The notes beneath the pieces were generated by a model that saw nothing but the letters and a program-made list of their open reading frames with translations, was not told the DNA's origin and ran no database searches. Shown one piece after another: positions 32,437 to 40,618 of a DNA stretch of 45,691 bases (the first letter of the stretch is position 1; every line of letters starts with the position of its first letter). Source of the stretch: JBHHYU01 sp046757725 (lineage in GTDB: Bacteria > Desulfobacterota > Binatia > UBA9968); NCBI GenBank assembly GCA_046757725.1, contig JBHHYU010000015.1:1-45691 (forward strand). The letters run 5' to 3'. The translations under genes and the position numbers were made by a program.

Positions 32437-33236
32437 AAAGAGCCAAACAGACCATAGATGGCGCTGGCGTCATCAAAACGCATCTCGTAGACCAGTTTCT
32501 TAAAAACCAATGGGTCATCCGCAAAGAGATCGACTCCCCACTCCCAATCGTCGAACCCAATGGATCCGGAAATGATCTGGGTTACCTGCCCAGCATACTT
32601 CCGACCGATCATACCGTGTTCACGCATCATCCGCCGTCGGCCTGTAATGGGGACCTGATACCAGTTCTTTGTCTCCCCGCGCATCTTGTTCATGGGGTAA
32701 AAGGATAGGTAACGCCGTGAGGGTATCTCAGGCCACAACCTCGGCGCAGCTGCTTCCCGCTGCTTGACCAACTCGGCCTCTACCGATTGCGTCCATTCAG
32801 CGCATCCTGGTTGAACCCCTTTTTCCTTGAGCCTTCCAAAGAGGCTGATAGAAAACTGGTAGAGCCCCAATTCCACAACCGACAAGTAGGAGGTCGTTAC
32901 TTCCAAAAATTCGGCCAACTTTAGGTTGGATAGGCGCATCTCTGTATCGTTCAGGGCATCCATGGTGTTGCGGAAGTGGAGGATCATAAGATCCGCTTTG
33001 TGCCCCAGCGTAGAAAAGATGGCGCTTTGCTCCCTGTCGCTCTGCTCCATCCTTTCGAGCAGAGCCGTTGCTTCTTCGACGCTCTCTCTCTTTGCTGCTG
33101 AATCGAGGGCGTTCCAGGCGGTCCAGCGCACACGGAACATCTGGTGGAGGACGCATGAACCTTCCAGGGTCAATGGGACCAGGGGTAAGACGCCATCCCC
33201 CGGATTCACAGGCTCGTTCTCTTTTTCACCGGGCAT
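32367..33236 (-). CDS. hemQ: Coproheme decarboxylase (HemQ), chlorite-dismutase family
   Basis: HemQ makes protoheme from coproheme by two oxidative decarboxylations in the coproporphyrin-dependent pathway. The 289-residue protein has the family C-terminal core: YLSFYPMNKMRGE (catalytic tyrosine, about residue 180), RRMMREHGMIGRKYAG with the proximal heme histidine (about H207), and GFDDWEWGVDLFADDPLVFKKL. The glutamine of true chlorite dismutases is not seen; the motif set fits HemQ. The open frame extends to 33356, but ATG 33236 is preceded by GAGGT in good spacing and matches usual lengths. A strong promoter with an overlapping dyad lies upstream. The last 70 bases overlap otsA. Confidence 0.9.
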   Translation of the reverse strand: MPGEKENEPVNPGDGVLPLVPLTLEGSCVLHQMFRVRWTAWNALDSAAKRESVEEATALLERMEQSDREQSAIFSTLGHKADLMILHFRNTMDALNDTEMRLSNLKLAEFLEVTTSYLSVVELGLYQFSISLFGRLKEKGVQPGCAEWTQSVEAELVKQREAAAPRLWPEIPSRRYLSFYPMNKMRGETKNWYQVPITGRRRMMREHGMIGRKYAGQVTQIISGSIGFDDWEWGVDLFADDPLVFKKLVYEMRFDDASAIYGLFGSFYLGLRFPAVKLATLLEGRLPSL

Positions 33237-33323
33237 AACTACCTCTTTCGATTGTAAAACCGACTCTCCGAACCCATGCCCCATCGCGGGTTCATCATGA
33301 TTCCGGCTCCCCGTCAATCTCCG

Positions 33324-33338
33324 CGCAATACTATTGCG
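33324..33338. promoter_or_regulatory. Perfect 7+1+7 dyad over the hemQ -10 element
   Basis: CGCAATACTATTGCG has two perfect 7-base arms around one central base and covers the whole -10 hexamer (33328-33333) of the candidate hemQ promoter. A bound dimer there would block RNA polymerase. The regulator is not in the window. Confidence 0.5.
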
Positions 33339-33356
33339 GCGTATTAAACCTGTCAA
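33328..33356 (-). promoter_or_regulatory. Strong candidate sigma-70 promoter for hemQ
   Basis: On the minus strand TTGACA (33356-33351) and TAGTAT (33333-33328) are separated by exactly 17 bases, with the hemQ ATG at 33236 about 85 bases downstream of the expected start point. Confidence 0.6.
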
Positions 33357-33455
33357 TACGAGTTTGTAGAATCACAGAAAGAAAAAATCAAGGCGCAAGG
33401 CAGGAGGTTACTTGTTTTGCACTTATTTTGTTGTCATACTTGAAGTCGTTTTTGT

Positions 33456-33487
33456 TTGACATCTCTCCCAGGGAGTTACTCTATAAT
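33456..33487 (+). promoter_or_regulatory. Possible promoter upstream of the YfcG-like GST gene
   Basis: Perfect TTGACA (33456-33461) and TATAAT (33482-33487) hexamers lie 49 bases before the GTG start, but the 20-base spacer is longer than the 16-18 usual for sigma-70. The two perfect boxes may still act, weakly or with help from an activator. Confidence 0.4.
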
Positions 33488-33535
33488 CGAGGAGGGGACC
33501 CAACTCCCGGGAAGGGGGTCTTAAGGAGTCTGGTT

Positions 33536-34156
33536 GTGATTGATCTTTATACGTGGAAAACACCCAACGGGCGCAAGGTATCCATCATGCTTGAGGAAGT
33601 CGGTCTACCCTATCACGTTCATCCGATCGATCTTAAAAATGGGGAGCAGTTCAAGCCTGAGTTTCTTTCCATCGGTCCCAACAACAAGATCCCCGCTATC
33701 GTTGATCATGAGGGGCCCGACGGGAGGCCTTATAGCTTGTTTGAATCCGGCGCCATCTTGATGTATCTCGCGGAGAAGACGGACAAGCTGATGTCGAAAG
33801 AGGCGCGTGCTCGGTTTGTCGTCACTCAGTGGTTGATGTTTCAAATGGGCGGTGTCGGCCCGATCTTTGGTCAGGCTCATCACTTTCTTCGATCTGCGCC
33901 CGAAAAAGTGTTTTATGCCATCGAACGCTACCGTAAAGAAACACGGCGGCTCTACGGAGTGATGGACAGGCGACTAACGGATCAGGAATTCCTTGCCGGC
34001 GACTATTCTATTGCGGATATTGCGACCTATCCCTGGGTGGCGCGCTATGAGTACCACGAAGTCCGGCTGGAGGAGTTCCCCCATGTCAGGCGCTGGTTTG
34101 ATACCGTCTCCGCCCGTCCTGCCGTACAGCGTGGTATGGAGGTTCCAGCATCCTAA
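33536..34156 (+). CDS. yfcG: Glutathione S-transferase family disulfide reductase, YfcG/YghU-like
   Basis: This 206-residue cytosolic protein resembles E. coli YfcG, a Nu-class GST that reduces disulfides using glutathione. It has the thioredoxin-fold half with YTWKTPNGRKVSIMLEE, FLSIGPNNKIPAIVDH and LFESGAILMYLAEK, and the helical half with QWLMFQMGGVGPIFGQAHHF and YSIADIATYPW. The start is GTG 33536, because YfcG also begins M-I-D-L-Y at this point and AAGGAG lies seven bases upstream. The open frame continues to 33428, but that extension is not family-like. It is followed 14 bases later by the M16 peptidase pair, so they may share a transcript. Confidence 0.9.
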   Translation: MIDLYTWKTPNGRKVSIMLEEVGLPYHVHPIDLKNGEQFKPEFLSIGPNNKIPAIVDHEGPDGRPYSLFESGAILMYLAEKTDKLMSKEARARFVVTQWLMFQMGGVGPIFGQAHHFLRSAPEKVFYAIERYRKETRRLYGVMDRRLTDQEFLAGDYSIADIATYPWVARYEYHEVRLEEFPHVRRWFDTVSARPAVQRGMEVPAS

Positions 34157-34170
34157 TTAAGGTTCTCTCG

Positions 34171-35496
34171 ATGCGCAGGGTTGTCCTTTTTTTTCTCCTC
34201 TTGGTTTCGTGGCTCTTTCCCCTACGTGCTCAGGTCCAGGCTTCGAAGATTCGGGAGGTTATCCTGGATAACGGCCTCAAGGTTCTTCTTCTGGAAAACC
34301 ACAAGAGCCCTGCGGTTACCTTTCAAGTGTGGTACCGCGTTGGGTCAAGGAACGAAAGAGACGGCAAGAGCGGCCTCTCGCACTTTCTTGAGCATATGAT
34401 GTTCAAGGGAACTCCTAAAGTGGGTCCGGAAGAGTACTCCCGCATCATCGCGCGGAACGGCGGCCGTTCCAATGCCTTTACGTCGACGGATATGACCGTC
34501 TATTTTGCTACCATGAGCCGGGACAGGATCGGCATCGCGATTGATCTGGAAGCGGATCGGATGGCCCATGCCGTTCTGGATGGGAACTACTTTGAACAGG
34601 AGAAGAAAGTTATCATGGAAGAACGACGCCTGCGTACCGAGGATAATCCCATATCCGCGCTGGCAGAGGTTACCAGTGCTGTCGCCTATACCGTTCACCC
34701 CTATCGGCGTCCCGTCATCGGTTGGATGCAAGACATCCAGAGACTATCGCGCGAGGACCTCCGGAAACACTACCAAACCTATTATGTTCCGAAAAATGCG
34801 TTTATCGTTGTGACGGGGGATTTTTCTACCGAGGGAATCTTGGCGAAAATCAAGACGGCTTTCGGGGAGATCCCGGCCGGTCCGCCACCCCCGAAGGTCA
34901 ACGTCAAAGAACTACCGCAAAGAGGTGAGAGGAGAGTCACGCTTAAAAAAGAGGCTCAGCTCCCGTTTCTCTTGATCGATTATCACGTCCCTAACCTGAG
35001 GAATCCGGATAGCTTTGCGTTGGATCTCCTCACGGTGGTTCTTGCCGGGGGGCGCAGTTCCAGACTCTACCGGGAACTGGTCTACGACAAACGGCTCGCC
35101 CGTAGCGTGGACGCGGACTACGATGGGCTTTCCGTGGATCCTACGGATTTTTCCATTACCGCGCAGGTGATGCCCGGCAAGGATACGCATAAAGTAGAGG
35201 AAGCTATCGACCTTTTGCTGAATCAAGTAAAAACAGAGCCTGTTACGGATAGGGAAATTGAAAAGGCTAAAAATCAGGTTGCCGCGGCGTTTGTCTTCGG
35301 CCAGGACTCTATCTTCGGTCAAGCCATGCGGATAGGCCAATATGAGATTGCGGCCCGATGGCAGCTCTTGGATAACTATCTGGCCGGGATAAAGAAAATC
35401 ACTCCAGGCGATATTACGATGGTAGCCAAAAAATATCTCGACCCCGACCGTCGGACTGTTGGGATCCTTGTCCCCACTAAGGAAAAGCACCAGTGA
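34171..35496 (+). CDS. Exported M16 family zinc peptidase, catalytic subunit
   Basis: This 441-residue pitrilysin/insulinase-family peptidase starts with a signal peptide (MRRVVLFFLLLVSWLFPLRA) and so is periplasmic or membrane-attached. The inverted zinc motif HFLEH is at H71-E74-H75, and the distal glutamate ligand is probably E151 (VIMEERRLR). It forms half of a PqqL/PMP-like two-domain clamp; the next gene supplies the partner half. Family members degrade peptides, signal peptides or assembly intermediates. The ATG has AAGG eight bases upstream. It overlaps the partner gene by four bases. Confidence 0.92.
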   Translation: MRRVVLFFLLLVSWLFPLRAQVQASKIREVILDNGLKVLLLENHKSPAVTFQVWYRVGSRNERDGKSGLSHFLEHMMFKGTPKVGPEEYSRIIARNGGRSNAFTSTDMTVYFATMSRDRIGIAIDLEADRMAHAVLDGNYFEQEKKVIMEERRLRTEDNPISALAEVTSAVAYTVHPYRRPVIGWMQDIQRLSREDLRKHYQTYYVPKNAFIVVTGDFSTEGILAKIKTAFGEIPAGPPPPKVNVKELPQRGERRVTLKKEAQLPFLLIDYHVPNLRNPDSFALDLLTVVLAGGRSSRLYRELVYDKRLARSVDADYDGLSVDPTDFSITAQVMPGKDTHKVEEAIDLLLNQVKTEPVTDREIEKAKNQVAAAFVFGQDSIFGQAMRIGQYEIAARWQLLDNYLAGIKKITPGDITMVAKKYLDPDRRTVGILVPTKEKHQ

Positions 35497-36821
35497 AAAA
35501 GAAGTTTGTTTACCTTCTTTTCTTGTCTCTACCTTTTTTTCCCGCCTTATCTCTTAACGCAGCTCTCGTACCGCAACGCTCGGTGCTTCCAAACGGGCTG
35601 ACCCTTCTGACATCCGAGCAGAGGGCCCTCCCGATGGTCACTTTTAATCTGCTTATCAAAGCGGGTTCACGCTACGACCCCTCGGGAAGCGAAGGTTTAG
35701 CGAAGGTCACTGCACGCCTTTTGACTTACGGGACAAAGAAGCGCACTGCATTACAGATCAGTGATACCCTGGACTTTATTGGGGCCTCCCTATCGACGAG
35801 TAGCGGTAAAGATCTTGCCACGGTGAGTCTGACCCTTCTGAAAAAGGATCTTGATGTTGGGCTTAAATTATTAGCGGAGATCCTGACGGAGTCAGTATTT
35901 CCCCCGCGAGAGATTGAGAGAAAGAAGCAGTCGGCCATCGCATCCATCAAGGCCAAAAAAGATAATCCGAGACGAATTGCGCGGAAGAGATTTTTAAAAG
36001 CCCTCTTTCCGCACAGCCCCTATGGCCGGCCTGTGGAAGGAACCGAAGAATCTGTTAAGACCATAGAACAAAGCCAGGTGGTGAAATTCTATAAACGTTT
36101 CTATCGTCCCACTCGCGCGATCCTTGCGGTTGTGGGGGATGTCTCCCACCAGGAAATCCTCGAAAGGCTTGCCGATACATTACAGCCGTGGGAAGGAGGC
36201 CCCTCCGGCATGGAAGAGCCCCCTTCCACATTACCGGGTCCGACAAGATTTATACTGATCGACAAAAAACTCACTCAAGCCAATATTCTGATGGGCCATG
36301 AGGGCGTACGTAGAGGCAACCCCGATTATTATGCACTCCAGGTTATGAATTATATTTTGGGGGGAGGCGGATTTTCCTCCCGAATGATGGACTCCATCCG
36401 TAACGAACGCGGGCTTGCCTATTCGGTCTATAGTTTTTTCTCCTCCTCGAAAAAGTTCGGGACGTTCCAGGTTGGCATGCAAACGAAGAACGAAAACGCA
36501 GCGGAGGCCATTCGTATTGCAAAAGAAGAGATTCGCCGCATTCGGGAACGGGGGGTCAGTCAAGAAGAGCTCAAAGCAGCAAAGGATTATCTTATCGGTA
36601 GCTTTCCTCTACGCTTTGATACCAACTCGAGGATTGCCGCCTACCTTGCCCAGGTGGAGTTCTTCGGGTTGGGCCTCGATTATTTGGATCGTTATCCTGA
36701 GATCATCCGGCGGATCACCCGGAAGGATATCCTTCGCGTGGCGAGGTCCTATCTCCATCCGAAAAAGCTCATCGTGGTGGTCGTGGCGAATCAGGCGAAG
36801 ACGAAGTTCAAAAAGGAATAG
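35493..36821 (+). CDS. Exported M16 family protein, non-catalytic partner
   Basis: This 442-residue protein is homologous to the preceding peptidase. It has a signal peptide (MKKKFVYLLFLSLPFFPALS) and two M16 domains, but the zinc motif is missing: the equivalent helix reads GLAKVTARLLTYGTKKRT, with no HxxEH. The C-terminal domain keeps the substrate-contact pair in RNERGLAYSVYS. It probably forms a heterodimer with the catalytic subunit, as in mitochondrial processing peptidases. The start is GTG, overlapping the previous stop as GTGA, which implies coupled translation and equal amounts of the two proteins. Confidence 0.92.
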   Translation: MKKKFVYLLFLSLPFFPALSLNAALVPQRSVLPNGLTLLTSEQRALPMVTFNLLIKAGSRYDPSGSEGLAKVTARLLTYGTKKRTALQISDTLDFIGASLSTSSGKDLATVSLTLLKKDLDVGLKLLAEILTESVFPPREIERKKQSAIASIKAKKDNPRRIARKRFLKALFPHSPYGRPVEGTEESVKTIEQSQVVKFYKRFYRPTRAILAVVGDVSHQEILERLADTLQPWEGGPSGMEEPPSTLPGPTRFILIDKKLTQANILMGHEGVRRGNPDYYALQVMNYILGGGGFSSRMMDSIRNERGLAYSVYSFFSSSKKFGTFQVGMQTKNENAAEAIRIAKEEIRRIRERGVSQEELKAAKDYLIGSFPLRFDTNSRIAAYLAQVEFFGLGLDYLDRYPEIIRRITRKDILRVARSYLHPKKLIVVVVANQAKTKFKKE

Positions 36822-36863
36822 GCCCCTTCGCACAGGCTAAAACGGGTTTTTCTAAAGCACTCA

Positions 36864-36884
36864 GGCCGGCTCCAGAGCCGGCTT
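36864..36884. terminator. GC-rich hairpin after the M16 pair
   Basis: GCCGGCT and AGCCGGC (36865-36871 and 36876-36882) form a strong 7-base stem with a CCAG loop, extended by weaker pairs. It lies 44 bases after the M16 stop and 60 bases before the next gene. No T run follows, so termination would need Rho or is partial. Confidence 0.4.
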
Positions 36885-36942
36885 CCCTAATTGAGCCAAC
36901 CTGCTGTCTATCAGATTATAAAAAAACTCATCTTTGCCCACC

Positions 36943-38250
36943 ATGTCTCAGAAGGAAAAAGCGATCTCCATTGTAAGGTGCTTGCGTGATGGCGGGTACG
37001 AGGCCTACTTGGCAGGCGGTTGCGTGCGGGATGAACTCTTGGGCAACGTCCCAGAGGATTACGATATCACCACGGATGCAAGACCGGAGTCGATACAGAA
37101 AATTTTTGCCCACACCACGGCAGTAGGGAAGCAGTTTGGCGTTATCCTGGTTGTTCTCGATGGAGAACCCTTTGAGGTGGCCTCCTTTCGGTATGACGGT
37201 CCCTACCTGGATGGACGCAGGCCGAGCCATGTTCGTTTTGCAAGCTTAAAAGAGGATGTCTTCCGCCGTGACTTCACCATCAATGGGATGCTCTATGACC
37301 CGATCGCAGACCGGGTCATAGATCTCGTCGGCGGAAAGGCCGATCTGAACCATCGATTAGTGCGTGCCATAGGAGATCCGGGAGAACGGTTTCGAGAGGA
37401 TCGCTTGCGGATGGTTCGTGCCGTTCGATTTGCAGCTGGCCTTGGCTTTAGGATCGAGGAGAGTACCTTTAGGGCACTCCAGCAGCAGGCAGCGACGATC
37501 ACGCGCATTTCCTGGGAAAGGATCGGGGAGGAGATTACGCGTATTCTGACCGAAGGAGGAGCCAAGAGGGGATTTGAAATCCTGGACAAAACGAATCTTC
37601 TCAAGGTATTGTTGCCGGAGATAGAGACCATGAAGGGTGTGGAACAGAGTCCCGACTATCATCCGGAAGGGGATGTTTTTGTCCATACGCTTCTAATGTT
37701 GAGCCATATGCACAATCCCACGGAGAGCCTCGCCTATGGTTGTCTTCTACATGATATTGCCAAACCTGTTTGTATTAAAAAAGAGAGCGGGCGCATAACC
37801 TTTTATGGCCATACCGAAAAAGGGGCGGAAATGGCTGTGGAGGTCATGAAACGGCTCAAACGCAGCCGGGCCGTTTGGGAAACGACGGCGTATCTGGTCA
37901 AAAATCATCTGCGTCACGTGCAAACCCCAGAGATGCGCCTCAGCACATTGAAGCGGTTTCTGGGAGAGGAAGGGGTTGAAGAGCTTTTGGAGCTTGCTCG
38001 TATAGATGCTCTATCGGCAAACGGCGATCTCCGGTACTATGATTTCTGCAAACGCCGGATGGCCGAACTGAGAAAAGAGCAGATTCATCCTGAACCGCTG
38101 TTGAGAGGCAGGGACTTGATCGCCATGGGCCTCTCTCCAGGTCCTCTTTTCCAGACTATTTTGAAGAGGGTGGAGGAGGCACAACTGGAGGGAGAGATCA
38201 GCACCAAAGAACAGGCAGCTGACTGGGTCAAGAGTAAATACACGACATAA
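36943..38250 (+). CDS. cca: CCA-adding/poly(A)-type tRNA nucleotidyltransferase with HD domain
   Basis: This class II nucleotidyltransferase of about 435 residues has the head domain AYLAGGCVRDELLG (GG-x-V-R-D), the DYDI metal aspartates and the RRDFTINGMLYD strand, then the neck/RNA-binding region, and an HD domain (CLLHDIAKP, HTEKGAEMA) as in enzymes that also hydrolyse 2',3'-phosphates. It adds all or part of CCA to tRNA 3' ends. CCA-adding, A-adding and poly(A) polymerase types are not separable here, and the symbol is a family-level choice. The ATG at 36943 is preferred to an upstream TTG at 36934. No strong ribosome binding site is seen. Confidence 0.9.
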   Translation: MSQKEKAISIVRCLRDGGYEAYLAGGCVRDELLGNVPEDYDITTDARPESIQKIFAHTTAVGKQFGVILVVLDGEPFEVASFRYDGPYLDGRRPSHVRFASLKEDVFRRDFTINGMLYDPIADRVIDLVGGKADLNHRLVRAIGDPGERFREDRLRMVRAVRFAAGLGFRIEESTFRALQQQAATITRISWERIGEEITRILTEGGAKRGFEILDKTNLLKVLLPEIETMKGVEQSPDYHPEGDVFVHTLLMLSHMHNPTESLAYGCLLHDIAKPVCIKKESGRITFYGHTEKGAEMAVEVMKRLKRSRAVWETTAYLVKNHLRHVQTPEMRLSTLKRFLGEEGVEELLELARIDALSANGDLRYYDFCKRRMAELRKEQIHPEPLLRGRDLIAMGLSPGPLFQTILKRVEEAQLEGEISTKEQAADWVKSKYTT

Positions 38251-38272
38251 AATAAGGATGAAGGGATCAACC

Positions 38273-40588
38273 ATGGTGAAATTGCAAGCTCTGAAGATAG
38301 TCGGTCACACCTACCCGCGCTTTGATGGGGAGGAAAAGGTCTCGGGAAAGGCTATCTATACAGGCGATCTTAAGCTATCCGGTATGACCTATGGAAAGGT
38401 TTTAAGAAGCCCTTTCCCTCATGCCCGATTGGTTACGGTGGATGCTCGTAAAGCCCTGCAACTCCCAGGTGTCATCACGGTTCTCACCCGGGATGATCTA
38501 AGTGAATTCAGCTTTTATTATGGGGCCGCCTATAAGGACCAACCTATCCTAGCCGTTGACAAAGTCAGGTACGTGGGGGATCCCGTGGCAGCGGTGGTGG
38601 CAGTGGATGAGGCGACTGCCGAAGAGGCGGTAAACCTCATGGACGTGGAGTATGAAGAGCTCCCGGCGCTGACTACCGTTGAGGAGGCCCTTACTCCGAA
38701 TGCCCCCTTGATTCACGAGCCCGCATCCGCTCAGGGAGTTCTCATGGGTCACCGTTACGAGATCCCGGAAGAATTCAAGGGGACCAATATCTGCTATCGC
38801 TTTAGTTATCGTAAAGGGGATGTAGGTGAGGGGTTCAAAAAAGCAGACTATGTTTTCGAAGATACCTTTAGCTTTCCGCGGGTGCAGCATTATTCCATGG
38901 AGCCTCACGTCACGGTGGCCTGCGCCGAAGGAGATAGGATCACGCTCTGGACCTCCACGCAGGATCCCTTTACGTTGCGGGAGCACTTAGCAGGGATATT
39001 CCGTGTTCCGCTCAACAAGGTGCGGGTCATTGTCCCCTGTGTCGGCGCAGGATATGGGGGAAAACTCGCTGTCAAGATCGAGCCGTTGACAGTGGCCTTG
39101 TCCTGGAAAGCTCGTCGACCCGTTAAACTTGCCCTAACGGTTGAAGAGAGCTTTAAAACGGTCACACGCCATCCAGCTCGATTCCGCGTCAAAACCGGAG
39201 TCCTCCGGGATGGACGATTGATGGCAAGAGAGTGCGAGATCTACATGGATACCGGCGCCTATGCGGATGCGGGCCCAAGAGTGACTCAGAAAGCAGGCTA
39301 TCGGGCACTTGGTCCCTACCGTATCCCTCACGTAAAGACCGATGCCTACACAGTCTATACCAACACGGTCCCTGGCGGCGCTTTCCGTGGGTTTGGCACT
39401 CTGCAGGTCACTTGGGCCTATGAATCTCAGATGGACATCATTGCGGAAAGATTAGGCATAGACGCCCTGGATTTTCGTCTGAAAAACCTTTTGAAGAAAG
39501 GTGAAGCCTATACCTCCGGCGATACCCCTGTGGATTGCGATCTCAAAGAAGGGCTGCTCCGGGCTGCTCAGGCCATAGGCTGGAACCGTAAAAAGAAAGA
39601 GCCCAATCGAGGCAAAGGGTTGAGTTGTTGTATGAAGGACGGAGGCGGCACTTATAAGATCGCGTCAGCGGCCGTCAAAATGAACTCCGACGGCAGTATC
39701 GTTTTGCTAACCGGTACCGTGGAGCTAGGACAGGGGGCCCGTACTGCCTTGGGCCAGATTGTGGCGGAGGAGATGGGGGTAACTTTGGACCATGTGGTTG
39801 TGGCCCAGCTGGATACCGATGTGATTCCATTCGATGCCGCGACGAACGCCAGCAGCTCCACGGTGGTGATGGGACTGTGCGCTCAGAGAGCAGCCCGGGA
39901 TTTGAAGAAACAGCTGCTACGAGAGGCGGCCAAAGTTTTCAAGACACCCGTGGGTCGGTTGATACTTAGAAACGGTAAGATCCACAAAGGAAAGGGTCGA
40001 CGGATCACCTTTGAGGAGTTTATAAACCTGTACTTTGGCGCTAACGCGGGAGAGATGGTAGGACGAGGTTCCTATCGAGACAGAAAAAGTAAAAAAGCCG
40101 TTTTGGGATCGCCGACAACATTCTGGGAAATTAGCTGGAGTGGTGCGGATGTCAAGGTGGATCCTGATACTGGAGAGATCAAGGTATTAAGATATTCTTC
40201 GGTTTCGGATGTGGGTCGGGCCATCCACCCGCTCCAGTGCATCGGCCAAGACGAAGGAGGCGCTATGTGTGGTATCGGACATACCCTTTGTGAGGAGATG
40301 GTCTATAAGGATGGTCAGCTCCTAAACCCAAATCTCATCGACTACCATGTGCCGAATTTCTGTGATCTACCAAAAGGTTTTGAGACAATACTGATAGAAA
40401 ATCAGAATGGCCCCGGTCCCTACGGATCAAAAGGGATGGGAGAGGGTGGCCTTCTTCCTGTTGCCTCGGCAATCGGCAACGCCGTTTACAATGCCGTCGG
40501 CGTAAGAATATATGACCTTCCCCTGACACCTGAGAAAGTCTGGCGGGCCGTGAAGACAGCTGAAAAGGGCCCGGGCCAGCTTTCCTAA
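38273..40588 (+). CDS. Xanthine dehydrogenase-family molybdopterin-binding large subunit
   Basis: This molybdenum hydroxylase large subunit of about 771 residues has the Ald_Xan_dh_C N-terminal domain (about 20-130, KVSGKAIYTGD) and two molybdopterin-binding domains, with GAFRGFGTLQ, VELGQGARTALGQ and the catalytic glutamate in KGMGEGGLLP near the C-terminus. Members hydroxylate heteroaromatic, aldehyde or aromatic-CoA substrates (xanthine, 4-hydroxybenzoyl-CoA, nicotinate). No [2Fe-2S] or FAD subunit gene is adjacent, and none is within this window. The form I carbon monoxide dehydrogenase signature AYRCSFR is absent. The ATG at 38273 has AAGGG seven bases upstream, so I prefer it over 38258. 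It follows cca after 22 bases. Confidence 0.88.
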   Translation: MVKLQALKIVGHTYPRFDGEEKVSGKAIYTGDLKLSGMTYGKVLRSPFPHARLVTVDARKALQLPGVITVLTRDDLSEFSFYYGAAYKDQPILAVDKVRYVGDPVAAVVAVDEATAEEAVNLMDVEYEELPALTTVEEALTPNAPLIHEPASAQGVLMGHRYEIPEEFKGTNICYRFSYRKGDVGEGFKKADYVFEDTFSFPRVQHYSMEPHVTVACAEGDRITLWTSTQDPFTLREHLAGIFRVPLNKVRVIVPCVGAGYGGKLAVKIEPLTVALSWKARRPVKLALTVEESFKTVTRHPARFRVKTGVLRDGRLMARECEIYMDTGAYADAGPRVTQKAGYRALGPYRIPHVKTDAYTVYTNTVPGGAFRGFGTLQVTWAYESQMDIIAERLGIDALDFRLKNLLKKGEAYTSGDTPVDCDLKEGLLRAAQAIGWNRKKKEPNRGKGLSCCMKDGGGTYKIASAAVKMNSDGSIVLLTGTVELGQGARTALGQIVAEEMGVTLDHVVVAQLDTDVIPFDAATNASSSTVVMGLCAQRAARDLKKQLLREAAKVFKTPVGRLILRNGKIHKGKGRRITFEEFINLYFGANAGEMVGRGSYRDRKSKKAVLGSPTTFWEISWSGADVKVDPDTGEIKVLRYSSVSDVGRAIHPLQCIGQDEGGAMCGIGHTLCEEMVYKDGQLLNPNLIDYHVPNFCDLPKGFETILIENQNGPGPYGSKGMGEGGLLPVASAIGNAVYNAVGVRIYDLPLTPEKVWRAVKTAEKGPGQLS

Positions 40589-40618
40589 CCGGGTAAAAAT
40601 GAAGCCTTTCGGGGAGGC

